A stretch of 64,000 nucleotides of DNA from G963677325 sp963677325 (GTDB taxonomy: Bacteria; Bacteroidota; Bacteroidia; Bacteroidales; Prolixibacteraceae): contig CAXXGM010000007.1 in the NCBI GenBank assembly GCA_963677325.2, positions 434,001 through 498,000 of the forward strand, written 5' to 3'. Positions 33,045 through 42,625 of the stretch are shown piece after piece. Made by a program: the position numbers and the translations under genes. The notes beneath the pieces were generated by a model. It was not told where the DNA came from, did not search any database, and saw only the letters and a list, made by a program, of their open reading frames with translations. Position 1 is the first letter of the stretch, and each line of letters begins with the position of its first letter.

Positions 33045-34778
33045 TCAAAAGGAAAAAGTAATACCTGCAATTAATCTTAAACCTTGTGATGTATAACCAG
33101 TATATTGTTCATAATGTTGATTGAGCAGGTTGTCTATTCTCCCGAAGATTTTAAAATTTGATTTTAACTCATAGTCTGCTCCAACATTTAACTGATAGAC
33201 AGGTTTCAGGTTTATTTTCATATTTTCACCAGGAGTTATTATTAGTCCATAACGTTCTCCTGTAACTTTCATATCAGTAAATCCCGTTATCTTGGCATTT
33301 AATCTTATTCCTGCTGTACCTTCAATATCAAAATCCGGCATTTGAGGGGCAAATGATAGATGATCAGGTGTATAGTTATAATAATTTCCTTTTAACAAAA
33401 AATAATAATCCCTGTCTTTCACATAGGACAGCTCCGCAGAGAAATTAGTTATCCCGGTGTTATCATAGACCAGGTCAAAGGAATTGTTATAAGTGAATGG
33501 TGACGCCTGATTTATTGATCTAAGGACATAAAAATGCATGTCATTCACGTTTTCATACTTAAGTTCTACTTTGTAATTAAATTCCTTGTTGATTTTCCCT
33601 TTTAATCCTCCTGAGAGAATATATTGATGATCTTCATTTAATACATTGTGAACAGGATTAACCCAATTGTTCTCATAAGAAATAGCTGAATAATTGCAGT
33701 TTTGAAGGTAGCCGTTGATCCCTGCATAGAGAGTCAGAATGTCTTTTACCGGACTAAAAGTAAATTCAATTTTTGGATATAATTTTATATCATCCTCACC
33801 AACCAGATTTGAACCTACGGAGTAAAGACTAAATCCTCCGCTGAATACCCAATTTTCACCTGAGAATTGTGCTGAAGGAGCCAACTTTAACAAACCGACG
33901 CTTTTATTATCTATTGTATTAATTGTCGTATCAAGAAGCCCGTTGGTCGTATAATGTTCATAAGAAGTTTCCAGTATTCCTTTAAATTTTTCAAATTGAT
34001 AATTAAAATCAGCTGATAAACCAATTGCTTTCTCTTGTTGTCCTGTTTTTGAATCAAAAAAATGATACCATAATCCGCTTTTATATTTTAAAAGGTTTTT
34101 GCTGTCATCATTGCTTTTAAGCCCAACCTGAATTTTTGCTTTCTGGAATTGCTGCTTCTCCCCCAATAAAGGTGGTTTTAAAGACGAAAAGACTGGAATA
34201 ACATCCGGATATCCATAGTATCTGAATACATCCCTGTCATACGACAAATTTCCTGATAAGGTAGAGCCTCCGATTATCTGGTTCCCATAAATTTCACCTT
34301 TGTTATTGCTATAGGGAGAATCAACAATATCACCTTTGGAGAGCTTCGTAGTTCCTTGTGAAGAAAAATGCTTCAGGTGTAAACCATAAGATCCATTTTT
34401 ACATTTGTTATTACTCAGAAAAAAATCACCATATGTGCTGTTGTACATGCCTGCACCTAATTTTAGGTAGCCTATTCCATTATTTTGGTCTGCTTCAGCC
34501 TTAAGCTCCTGTATGCTAACAGGTCCGGATTTAAATGCTGAAGAAATTGGTCTGCTGTCAATGGAATAATTGAATTCAGGAGTAAATCTGGCCGTGTCTT
34601 CAATGACCGGTAATTGATTTAATTTATTAGCTGTTGAAATATTTGGACGGTAAGGTTTGATTACCTCTACCTCCTTGTTCAGTTTAGTGGTATCTTTTTG
34701 ACCGAAAACATGGTTTATATGGATGACAAAAGATAACAGAATCAAAATGAATATTTGGGAATATATTTTTTTCATCAT
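33045..34778 (-). CDS. outer-membrane beta-barrel protein (TonB-receptor-like, no plug)
   Basis: A 577-residue protein with a signal peptide (to HVFGQ), a short periplasmic stretch (KEVEVIKPYRPNISTANKLN), and then alternating amphipathic strands to a C-terminal aromatic strand (LRLIAGITFSF), the pattern of an outer-membrane barrel. A TonB-box/plug domain is not visible, and IFGRIDNLLNQHYEQYTGY near the end resembles TonB-dependent receptors. It follows the large TPR gene by 22 bases, a frequent Bacteroidota pair that may assist outer-membrane assembly or transport. Substrate unknown. Confidence 0.83.
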   Translation of the reverse strand: MMKKIYSQIFILILLSFVIHINHVFGQKDTTKLNKEVEVIKPYRPNISTANKLNQLPVIEDTARFTPEFNYSIDSRPISSAFKSGPVSIQELKAEADQNNGIGYLKLGAGMYNSTYGDFFLSNNKCKNGSYGLHLKHFSSQGTTKLSKGDIVDSPYSNNKGEIYGNQIIGGSTLSGNLSYDRDVFRYYGYPDVIPVFSSLKPPLLGEKQQFQKAKIQVGLKSNDDSKNLLKYKSGLWYHFFDSKTGQQEKAIGLSADFNYQFEKFKGILETSYEHYTTNGLLDTTINTIDNKSVGLLKLAPSAQFSGENWVFSGGFSLYSVGSNLVGEDDIKLYPKIEFTFSPVKDILTLYAGINGYLQNCNYSAISYENNWVNPVHNVLNEDHQYILSGGLKGKINKEFNYKVELKYENVNDMHFYVLRSINQASPFTYNNSFDLVYDNTGITNFSAELSYVKDRDYYFLLKGNYYNYTPDHLSFAPQMPDFDIEGTAGIRLNAKITGFTDMKVTGERYGLIITPGENMKINLKPVYQLNVGADYELKSNFKIFGRIDNLLNQHYEQYTGYTSQGLRLIAGITFSF

Positions 34779-34799
34779 TGCTTAAATTTAGTTCTCAGT

Positions 34800-37700
34800 T
34801 TATTTTTCTGAAGATTGTTTGTTAGCTCCTGAGGGATCTTTTAACTCCAATTCCTTTAGATAAGTTTCTGCTTCAGTAATGATGCCGTCGTCTTTCACTG
34901 AATAATTTTCAATCACACTTTTTAAGGTATGAATAGCCTGGAAGTAATCATTTTGTTTTTCGTAATTATGAGCTAATAAAATAAAACTTTTGGCAAGCCA
35001 GTACTGGTGAGGAGTATTTTTGTCAATAAAATCAAGCACTTCATTTTCAGCATCTTTATACTTTCCGCTGTTGTAAAAAAACTCGCACATGCGGTATTTT
35101 GCTTCTGAACCTTCTACGGATTTTGTGTCATTTGATAATTTTTTCCATAAGGGTAATGCTTTAGATGGATCATTAAGCTCAGCAAGTGCTTTTGCCGTTT
35201 TATATGAAGCTTCACGATCCAACTCTGCAGGAATATTTTCCATGCTTCTTATTTTCCAACCCAGTCTGGAAACTGCATTGAAATTTTTCAATTCATAATT
35301 ACAACGCATTTGTCCTGCAAGAGAAGTTAAAAGATTGTTATTGTTATTCGATACCTTCTCAAGTCTTTCATAATAAATTAAGGCCTTTTTATAGTTGTCG
35401 TTTTTATAAAGTAATTCAGAAACATTGATCAGCGAATTTTCTGTAAAAGCATTATCCGACTGAGAAAGTACAAATTCATAATCATGGATTGCTTCTTCAA
35501 AATTATTATCACGATATTCACAGTCCGCTTTATAGAAATGAGCATTCATTTCAAAATTTCCTGAAGGAAATTTATCCAGGTATTTGATTAATTCTTGCTT
35601 GGCACGCGAATCCTTTGACATGTATAGTTTTTCGGCAGCTAAATAGGTAAGCGAGTCCTTCTCATTTTCGGAAGGCGAGGCATCTTTCCCAAGACTTCTT
35701 GCATAGGAAATGTATTCATCTACTTTATTTGTCTCAAGTAAACTGTTTTTTATACCAGTCATGGCGGCTTTGGATTCTGAACTGCTGCGGTAATTTTCAG
35801 TAACCTGTTTGTAGTATTTTATGGATGCATCAAAATCATTTCTGTTATAAGCTAATAATCCCAACTGAACTAATGCTTTAGGGTTATATGAACTTTGAGG
35901 ATATGTTTGAATGAGAGTCTGATAACTTTCAGCAGCTTTCTCTTCATTTTTCATTTGCTCATAGGCTTTTCCCGTTTCGAAAAGCGCATCATCAAGATAA
36001 TTGGATTTGGGGAAGGCAACAGGAATCTTGCTTAAATCATCAATCTTTGCCTGATTATCCAGCATCAGTCCGTGGCAGAAGGCTTTCTGAAAAAGTGCGT
36101 AGTCTGCATCTGCTCCTCCCAACAAATATGCCTTTTCGTAATAGGCGATTGCTTCATTAAAATTTCTTTCACCATAATAACAATCTCCCGTACGGTTTAA
36201 AGCATCAGCATAAATCGGGGAATTCTTATCCGGGTTAGCAGATAGATATTTTAAAAACCAGGAAGTGGCTGAAGCAAATTGGTCTTTATTAAAAAGGATA
36301 TATCCGATGTTATAGTTTGAAATTGGGAATTCTTTTCTACCCGACGCCCCAGGGATGCTTTGAAATTTTTTGTAATCTGAAATTGCAGCATCCGCATTGC
36401 CGGTTCGAAAATTTGATTCGCCACGCCAGTAGTATGCTAAAGCATTTATTTCATTATTGCCGCCAACCTCAATCGTTTTATTAAAGAGCTTAATTGCTTC
36501 ATTGAATTTCATGTCTCTGAAATATTCAATTCCCCTGTTGAAGGCAACCCTTTGATAGGCCTTCTTTATGGCAGGGCTTTTTACTTTAATTTTCTCGAGT
36601 GAAGCAAGTGCATCCTTGTAATTGCGCGTGGTCATAAAAACCTTTACCAGGTAATTATACGCTTCGTCATTATTTTCTGAATCGGGATATTCAGAAATAT
36701 ACTTGTCGAAAGCTTTTATCGCTTCATTAAAAGGTGAATAATCCAGCTCATAGGTTATTTTAGCATATTGAAATAACGCATCTTTTCGTATTTTAGGATC
36801 AAAGTTCATGTCTGAGGCATTTTGAAAGGCAATCATAGCTCTTTTTTTATCCCCCTTTTTGATATAAAGTCCAGCCAGATGATAATAGGCATTTTGAGAA
36901 ATAGGATCTTTTCCCTTGACTGATTTTTCAAAATTCACTATTCCTTTATCCGTTTGTCCGGAATTAGTATAACAGAATCCCGCAATATAATATTCATTTG
37001 GAGTTACATTCGTACTCTTCAGAAAATGATCTGTATAGGGAATCGCATCATTATATTTCTTAAGCTGGTAGAAAGATATAGCGAGTATTTTGGATACCTC
37101 TGTTTTCCTTGGTTCAGAAGCTACTGCAAAAATTGCCGGAGCAATTTCTATAACCTGCAGATAATCTTCTTTTGCATAAGCAACCTGAGCTTTATAGAAG
37201 GAAATCTGGCCTGAATATTGTGATGAATGTTCCAGTCCTGTTAATTCCTGCAGAGCCTCATCATATTTCCCTTCCAAAAAATTAAGGTGCCCTCTGTAAA
37301 ATTGAGATGATTCTGCATATGGTCCTCTCTTCCCCTTTAATTCGTTGAAGAATAATTTTGCTTTGACATGATCTCCTGTTTGAAGATTACAAAAACCGGA
37401 TTTAAAACAATATTCATCAAGATCTTTCTTTAGAAGAGAATACCGGTCTATTTTTTGATAATAACTCAAAGCTGATTTGTAATGTTTTAATCCAAATTCA
37501 GTATTGGCCAAATGAAAATAGACCGTGTTAATATGGGGTGAATTGGGGTATTTTTTTATAAAATGCTCCAGAATATCTCTTCCGTTTTTATTTCCCATTT
37601 CCATCTGGCACATGGAAATGTAAAACTCAATTTCGTCCTCATTGATGGTTGGCGATTTTGAAAAATCTTTTAGATTTTCAAATTCATGCAGTGCAGCTCC

Positions 37701-37844
37701 ATATTTCTCAGCAGAGAAAAGCTCTTTTGCCATGCGCATTTTTTCTTCATTGCTTGTTGACTTCCCAAAAGGCTGTGAATAAGCGGAAGAGTTTATTAAA
37801 AGAACAAAGATTAATACTTTTAAATATAAAAAATTATCTTTCAT
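34800..37844 (-). CDS. large secreted TPR-repeat protein
   Basis: Start taken at MKDNFLYLKVLIFVLLINSS (37844), giving a signal peptide; the frame's upstream 32 codons are unlikely to be used. The 1014-residue protein is built of about 20 TPR-like helix pairs, e.g. KSALSYYQKIDRYS, YNDAIPYTDHFLKS, FNEAIKLFNKTIEVGG, FNEAIAYYEKAYLLGG, FDASIKYYKQVTENY. It is probably periplasmic and serves as a protein-binding scaffold for the outer-membrane barrel encoded 22 bases downstream. It is divergent from ftsE. Confidence 0.87.
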   Translation of the reverse strand: MKDNFLYLKVLIFVLLINSSAYSQPFGKSTSNEEKMRMAKELFSAEKYGAALHEFENLKDFSKSPTINEDEIEFYISMCQMEMGNKNGRDILEHFIKKYPNSPHINTVYFHLANTEFGLKHYKSALSYYQKIDRYSLLKKDLDEYCFKSGFCNLQTGDHVKAKLFFNELKGKRGPYAESSQFYRGHLNFLEGKYDEALQELTGLEHSSQYSGQISFYKAQVAYAKEDYLQVIEIAPAIFAVASEPRKTEVSKILAISFYQLKKYNDAIPYTDHFLKSTNVTPNEYYIAGFCYTNSGQTDKGIVNFEKSVKGKDPISQNAYYHLAGLYIKKGDKKRAMIAFQNASDMNFDPKIRKDALFQYAKITYELDYSPFNEAIKAFDKYISEYPDSENNDEAYNYLVKVFMTTRNYKDALASLEKIKVKSPAIKKAYQRVAFNRGIEYFRDMKFNEAIKLFNKTIEVGGNNEINALAYYWRGESNFRTGNADAAISDYKKFQSIPGASGRKEFPISNYNIGYILFNKDQFASATSWFLKYLSANPDKNSPIYADALNRTGDCYYGERNFNEAIAYYEKAYLLGGADADYALFQKAFCHGLMLDNQAKIDDLSKIPVAFPKSNYLDDALFETGKAYEQMKNEEKAAESYQTLIQTYPQSSYNPKALVQLGLLAYNRNDFDASIKYYKQVTENYRSSSESKAAMTGIKNSLLETNKVDEYISYARSLGKDASPSENEKDSLTYLAAEKLYMSKDSRAKQELIKYLDKFPSGNFEMNAHFYKADCEYRDNNFEEAIHDYEFVLSQSDNAFTENSLINVSELLYKNDNYKKALIYYERLEKVSNNNNNLLTSLAGQMRCNYELKNFNAVSRLGWKIRSMENIPAELDREASYKTAKALAELNDPSKALPLWKKLSNDTKSVEGSEAKYRMCEFFYNSGKYKDAENEVLDFIDKNTPHQYWLAKSFILLAHNYEKQNDYFQAIHTLKSVIENYSVKDDGIITEAETYLKELELKDPSGANKQSSEK

Positions 37845-37997
37845 AATTTGCTTTAGCTGTCTCAATTTATGTGTTCGCAATGCTACACAATAATTTTTGT
37901 TTTCTTTACCCGTGAAATGGTTTTCTCCCACAAAAATCATTAAAAAACATTAGTTTTGTACTCACTGGTCGTACAAATTTATAATAAATTAATAACT

Positions 37998-38768
37998 GTG
38001 CTACAGACGGAGTCAATAATTGAATTGAAGAATGCAGACATTTATCAGTATGAAAACCTTGTTCTGCAGAATATTGATCTTTCAATTGCCAAAGGTGAAT
38101 TCCTTTATATAATTGGCAAAGTTGGAAGCGGCAAAACCAGTTTGCTTAAAACTTTCTATAATGAATTACCTCTGATTTCCGGGGAAGGTATTGTGGCCGG
38201 TCATCATCTGGAGAAAATTCGTCAGAAGGAAATTCCCTTTCTTCGCCGCAAATTAGGTATTGTTTTTCAGGATTTTCAACTCCTTACTGATAGGAATGTT
38301 TTTCAGAACCTTGAATTTGTGCTGAGGGCTACCGGTTGGAAACAGGAAAATGTAATCCGGGAACGCATCGGAAAAGTGCTTGAAATGGTGGATATGCAAT
38401 TTTCAGAGACAAGAATGCCACACAGATTATCTGGTGGAGAGCAGCAGCGAATTGTTATTGCCAGAGCCTTGCTGAATAATCCTGAAATAATCCTGGCCGA
38501 TGAACCCACTGGTAACCTTGATCCTGAAACTTCCGAATCAATTTTGCTTGTCCTCAAAGAAATAAATGCGGAAGGAAAAACGATTGTTATGGCCACCCAT
38601 GATTATCCGATTATTCAGAAATTTCCTGCCCGTAAAATTATCTGTGAAAACAAGAAAATAAAAGAGATCGCCATCGAAGAAAATATTATTGATTTTGATT
38701 CATTGCTCGAAAATGAAATTACTCCTGCTGACTCTCCGGATTTTCAATCCGAAACGGATTTATCGTAG
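37998..38768 (+). CDS. ftsE: FtsE-like ABC transporter ATPase
   Basis: A 256-residue ATPase from a GTG at 37998. The longer frame (37956) is not used in my view because an exact -7 element TAGTTTTG (37951-37958) overlaps it. ABC motifs: Walker A GKVGSGKTS, signature LSGGEQQR, Walker B IILADEPT, His-loop ATHD. The sequence is closest in pattern to FtsE, which with the membrane partner FtsX controls peptidoglycan hydrolases at division. No ftsX follows; murB comes next. The last 30 residues (IDFDSLLENEITPADSPDFQ...) are a lineage-specific tail. Confidence 0.85.
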   Translation: MLQTESIIELKNADIYQYENLVLQNIDLSIAKGEFLYIIGKVGSGKTSLLKTFYNELPLISGEGIVAGHHLEKIRQKEIPFLRRKLGIVFQDFQLLTDRNVFQNLEFVLRATGWKQENVIRERIGKVLEMVDMQFSETRMPHRLSGGEQQRIVIARALLNNPEIILADEPTGNLDPETSESILLVLKEINAEGKTIVMATHDYPIIQKFPARKIICENKKIKEIAIEENIIDFDSLLENEITPADSPDFQSETDLS

Positions 38769-38778
38769 GGGAATTCTC

Positions 38779-38816
38779 TTCCTACCTTCTCCGTATCTTC
38801 TCCGTACCATGTTTGG
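38779..38816. repeat. short 11-nt-period array (tccgta type)
   Basis: TTCCTA, TCCGTA, TCCGTA and TTTGGA at 38779, 38790, 38801 and 38812, in the 177-base gap between ftsE and murB. Degenerate; kept because spacing and core agree with the other arrays. Confidence 0.45.
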
Positions 38817-38945
38817 AATATCATTCGGGAGAATTAGAGTGAAATATAGATTGCCGGCTCTTGGAATCTTAACACTATTGCTGCATGAACAATTCCTGAT
38901 TAGGCCGTTGAATATAGCTCTGAATATCTTATAGACAAACAATTT

Positions 38946-39971
38946 ATGTTTAAGCTTTCACATAACCTTTCCCTTAAAGAATACAATACTTTTGGCCTTG
39001 ACGTGAAGGCCGGATATTTTTTATCAATTCAATCTGCTGATGATTTAATCTCTTTTTTCTCTGATAACAAACAATTTCGTCAGGAAAAGCGATTAATATT
39101 AGGCGGGGGCAGCAATCTGCTTTTTCTTGAAGATTTTCAGGGATTGATTATATACCCGCGGATGAAGGGTATAGACATTAAATCGGAGAATGAAGATACC
39201 ATAGAAGTGGAAGTCGGAGCCGGAGAAGTTTGGGATGATTTCGTTGCACTTTGTGTTGAGAAAGGTTGGGGTGGGGTGGAAAACCTTTCATTAATTCCCG
39301 GAAATGTTGGTTCGGTGCCCGTCCAGAATATTGGCGCGTATGGAATGGAAGCTGAAACATCGATTTTTAAGGTGAATGCTTTAAACCTCCAGGATTTAAG
39401 CAAAAGGGTTTTTACACACGATGAATGTCATTTTGGATATAGAAACAGTTGTTTCAAAAATGAATTCAAGGATTTATTTATGATATCTTCTGTAGTGTTC
39501 CTTTTAAAAAAGAAATATAAGCTTAATTTTTCTTATGGGGCCTTGCAATTGGAAACGGCTAAAATTGGTCCGTTAAATTTGAAAAATCTTCGCCAGGCTG
39601 TAATTTCAATCAGGGAATCAAAATTGCCCGATCCTAAAAAAAATGGAAATGCTGGAAGTTTTTTTAAAAATCCTTTTATCAGCTCTGAGTTGTCTGAAAA
39701 AATGCGTAATCAATATCCGGAAATTCCTTTATATCCTTGCCCGGACGGAATCTTTAAAACTTCTGCAGCATGGTTGATTGAAAGAGCAGGCTGGAAAGGA
39801 AAATCATACAAAAACGCTGCAGTCCATGATAAACAGGCCTTGGTTATTGTGAATAAAGGAAACGCAACGGGTGAAGAAATCTTTGAATTATCAGAACAGA
39901 TAAGACAGGACGTCAATTCAAAATTCGGCATTCTTCTTGAACTCGAAGTAAATATTATCGGTACAAAATAG
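38946..39971 (+). CDS. murB: UDP-N-acetylmuramate dehydrogenase
   Basis: A 341-residue FAD enzyme that reduces UDP-GlcNAc-enolpyruvate to UDP-MurNAc in peptidoglycan synthesis. Visible marks: N-terminal NTFGLDVKAGYF, FAD-binding LGGGSNLLFLEDF, GVENLSLIPGNVGSVPVQNIGAYG, YRNSCFK, the catalytic-serine region GNAGSFFKNP, and AAWLIERAGWKG with a C-terminal Glu in LELEVNIIG. Type I (E. coli-like) by length and by the YRNS region. It probably shares a transcript with ftsE or starts within the array-bearing gap. Confidence 0.95.
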   Translation: MFKLSHNLSLKEYNTFGLDVKAGYFLSIQSADDLISFFSDNKQFRQEKRLILGGGSNLLFLEDFQGLIIYPRMKGIDIKSENEDTIEVEVGAGEVWDDFVALCVEKGWGGVENLSLIPGNVGSVPVQNIGAYGMEAETSIFKVNALNLQDLSKRVFTHDECHFGYRNSCFKNEFKDLFMISSVVFLLKKKYKLNFSYGALQLETAKIGPLNLKNLRQAVISIRESKLPDPKKNGNAGSFFKNPFISSELSEKMRNQYPEIPLYPCPDGIFKTSAAWLIERAGWKGKSYKNAAVHDKQALVIVNKGNATGEEIFELSEQIRQDVNSKFGILLELEVNIIGTK

Positions 39972-40011
39972 TGAACCTGGCTTCTTAGGCTATAGCCGTG
40001 GCATTTAACTC

Positions 40012-41253
40012 CTACCTCAGTATTTTATTTCTGTTAAGTGCCGCCTGGTATTTTCTGGCGTAATTTAGATGTTCTGTAAAAGTTTTTGAGAAATTATGAT
40101 ACCCTGAGAAATCTTCTTTAGCACAAAAATACATGTAATCGCTTAATTCTGCATTTAGTACTGCATCGATGCTTTGTATCTCAGGAAAGTTAATTGGTCC
40201 CGGAGGCAGTCCTTTATACTTATAAGTATTATAGGGAGAATCAATTTCAGTGTATTTATCCAGAATTCTTTTAATTGAGAAATCACCAAGAGCAAATTTA
40301 ACAGTGGGATCTGCCTGAAGATTCCAGTTTTTGCGCAGTCTGTTGATGTAAACTCCTGCTATTTTTGGTTTTTCATCTTCCTTGACAGATTCTTCTTGAA
40401 CGATAGAGGCAAGTGTAATTACTTCCCCGATGGATAGTTTAAGGTTTTTTGCTTTTGATTTACGAACATCGTTCCAGAAAATGTCGTATTCTTTTTTCAT
40501 CCTTTCAATGAATCTCCTGGGGGAGGTTGTCCAATAAAATTCATAAGTATTGGGGATAAACAGGCTGGTGAAACTTTCGTGGGTAAAACCCATTGATTTC
40601 GCAATGCTGTCGTTATTCAGACAGCGGAGGAAAGAAATGGAATCACTTTCAAAACATTGTGCTAACCTGCCAGCCAGATTCTCTCTGAACCGAATATTAT
40701 TAAAAGTTACTCTTACGGGAGTTTGTTGTCCTGAGCTTAGTACATTAAGAATTTTAATGTTGTTCCATCCCGCTTCGATCCTGTAGGCGCCTGGTTTTAT
40801 CTGAGCAGGATATTTTTTTTTCAAAGCCAGCCAATTGAAGGATTCTACATTATCAAGTATATCCTGGCTTTTCAATATTTCCAGCACCTGTGGGTAATCT
40901 GTACCTTTCCTGATATATACCATCACAGTTTTCTTGACATTCAAGTTGTACAATTTCGGATGTGTAATTAATATCCAGATTACAGCGCACACCATCGCAA
41001 CTGTGGCAGGAAAAATAAATATAAGACGAATATTACGGAACTTCAATGAGGTAATATAACTCAGGTCCGAAAAAGATTTCATCTGCTTAACCTTCGTTAA
41101 AAGCAATTTCATCTTTATGAAAGAAGCACGCGGAAGCGGTTTTCCCGATTTTATGAATGCAATCCATTTCGAAAAGAAAGCAACCGGTTTAATTGCTGAA
41201 AATTTAACTCCGGAGAATAGGTCTCTTACCTTTTGGTGTAGCCTTTGAAACAT
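40012..41253 (-). CDS. mltG: endolytic transglycosylase MltG
   Basis: A 413-residue YceG-like protein. A basic cytoplasmic N-terminus (about 70 residues), one membrane helix (LIFIFPATVAMVCAVIWILI, about 75-95), a LysM-like region (TVMVYIRKGTDYPQVLEILK) and the catalytic YceG domain with the glutamate in LASIVQEES, plus YINRL and NTYKYKGLPPGPI. It cuts nascent glycan strands in the membrane and so sets their length. The N-terminal tail is longer than in E. coli. A minus-strand -7 match TACCTTTG lies at 41277-41270, 16 bases before the ATG. Confidence 0.93.
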   Translation of the reverse strand: MFQRLHQKVRDLFSGVKFSAIKPVAFFSKWIAFIKSGKPLPRASFIKMKLLLTKVKQMKSFSDLSYITSLKFRNIRLIFIFPATVAMVCAVIWILITHPKLYNLNVKKTVMVYIRKGTDYPQVLEILKSQDILDNVESFNWLALKKKYPAQIKPGAYRIEAGWNNIKILNVLSSGQQTPVRVTFNNIRFRENLAGRLAQCFESDSISFLRCLNNDSIAKSMGFTHESFTSLFIPNTYEFYWTTSPRRFIERMKKEYDIFWNDVRKSKAKNLKLSIGEVITLASIVQEESVKEDEKPKIAGVYINRLRKNWNLQADPTVKFALGDFSIKRILDKYTEIDSPYNTYKYKGLPPGPINFPEIQSIDAVLNAELSDYMYFCAKEDFSGYHNFSKTFTEHLNYARKYQAALNRNKILR

Positions 41254-41338
41254 AGAAAAATTTAAAATGCAAAGGTAAAAAAATCAATTTAGTTATAATG
41301 GTGTGATTTGTTATGTAAAGAACATCCGTAAAATTTTG

Positions 41339-41346
41339 TAATTTTG
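41339..41346 (+). promoter_or_regulatory. -7 promoter element before the flavodiiron gene
   Basis: Exact TAnnTTTG match (TAATTTTG) 35 bases before the ATG at 41381; no clear TTG at -33. Confidence 0.4.
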
Positions 41347-41380
41347 CCTTTGAATTTAATTCACTAAAAAAGTGTTCATT

Positions 41381-42574
41381 ATGCATCAGATCAAGCTGGC
41401 AGATAATATATTTTACCTCGGATTTAATGATCGAAGAACTCATCTTTTCGAAAATATTTGGCCTCTTCCCAATGGCGTTTCATATAATTCATACTTGATT
41501 GCAGACGAAAAAATAGCCTTGATTGATACGGTAGAACGACATTTTATCGAAGATTATTTTCAAAAAATTGAAGAGATAATAGGAGATAAAGCGATTGATT
41601 ATTTAATCATTAATCATATGGAACCGGACCATTCCGGAGCCATGAAATCGATTGTAAACAGGTATCCTGGAATCACTCTGGTGGGAAATAAGAAAACTTT
41701 TGCAATCGTTGAAAATTTTGGCATCCCCACCACGCACATTAAAATAGTGGAGGATAATGAAACATTGGATCTGGGTCATACAAAGCTCCGGTTTCAGACA
41801 ATTCCAATGGTCCATTGGCCTGAAACAATGGTCACTTATGATGAAAAGGATCAGATTCTTTTCTCCGGTGATGCTTTTGGCAGTTTTGGCACTCTTGATG
41901 GGGGAGTCTTTGACGATGAGTTAAATCTTGAATTTTATGAAAATGAAAGTATGCGCTATTTTACCAATATTGTTGGGAAATATTGTCCGCATACCCAACG
42001 CGCATTGAAAAAATTATCGGGCCTTCAGATAAAGATGATTGCTGCAACACATGGACCTGTCTGGCGAACAGACCTTAATTGGATTTTGGATCGATATAAT
42101 AAATGGAGTACCTATTCCTCAGAAAACGGTGTAGTAATCGTTTATGGTTCAATGTATGGAAATACAGAAAAAATGGCTGAAGTCATCGCGAGGCAGCTTA
42201 GTGAAAGAGGCATTAAAAATATACGAATTTATGATTCTTCGAAAACGCATCCTTCTTATATCATCAATGATATTTTCAGATTCAAGGGTGCTGTGATCGG
42301 AAGTTGTGCCTATAACAATGAGATGTTCCCCAATGTTGAAAGCCTGCTTTCTAAAATTGAACATATGGGTATAAAGGACCGTTTCCTGGGAATTTTTGGG
42401 AACTTTCTCTGGAGTGGGGGAGGTGTTAGCAATCTCAAAAAATTTGCTGAAAATATTAAATGGGAAATAATTTATGAGCCCGTTGAAGAAAAGGGAAATT
42501 TAAAGAAGGACCAATTTTTGAAATGTGTAGAATTGGCAAATGCAATGGCGGATAAACTCAATTCAGTACAATAA
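41381..42574 (+). CDS. A-type flavodiiron protein (FprA family)
   Basis: Start at the ATG of MHQIKLADNIFYLG (41381); a GTG at 41372 is possible. The 397-residue protein has an N-terminal metallo-beta-lactamase-like diiron domain (NHMEPDHSGAM with the H-x-E-x-D-H ligands, ILFSGDAFGSFG, AATHGPVW) and a C-terminal flavodoxin domain (VVIVYGSMYGNTEKMAEVI, GSCAYNNEM). Flavodiiron proteins reduce O2 to water or NO to N2O with electrons from rubredoxin, protecting anaerobes. No rubredoxin domain is fused. It stands alone. Confidence 0.93.
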   Translation: MHQIKLADNIFYLGFNDRRTHLFENIWPLPNGVSYNSYLIADEKIALIDTVERHFIEDYFQKIEEIIGDKAIDYLIINHMEPDHSGAMKSIVNRYPGITLVGNKKTFAIVENFGIPTTHIKIVEDNETLDLGHTKLRFQTIPMVHWPETMVTYDEKDQILFSGDAFGSFGTLDGGVFDDELNLEFYENESMRYFTNIVGKYCPHTQRALKKLSGLQIKMIAATHGPVWRTDLNWILDRYNKWSTYSSENGVVIVYGSMYGNTEKMAEVIARQLSERGIKNIRIYDSSKTHPSYIINDIFRFKGAVIGSCAYNNEMFPNVESLLSKIEHMGIKDRFLGIFGNFLWSGGGVSNLKKFAENIKWEIIYEPVEEKGNLKKDQFLKCVELANAMADKLNSVQ

Positions 42575-42577
42575 TTG

Positions 42578-42617
42578 GAAAAAAAGAAGCCTTTCCCCGG
42601 GAAAGACTTCTTTTTTC
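42578..42617. terminator. bidirectional terminator
   Basis: Stem GAAAAAAAGAAGCCTTTCCC / GGGAAAGACTTCTTTTTTC (one mismatch) between the convergent flavodiiron and tonB-like genes, with A- and T-runs on each side. Confidence 0.8.
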
Positions 42618-42625
42618 AGAAATTT

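Noticed and set aside
37956..37997. Longer N-terminus for FtsE
   Set aside because: A TAGTTTTG -7 element overlaps the proposed start, and the added residues match nothing in the family.
41372..41380. GTG start for the flavodiiron protein
   Set aside because: An ATG three codons later starts the conserved region directly and is the better choice.
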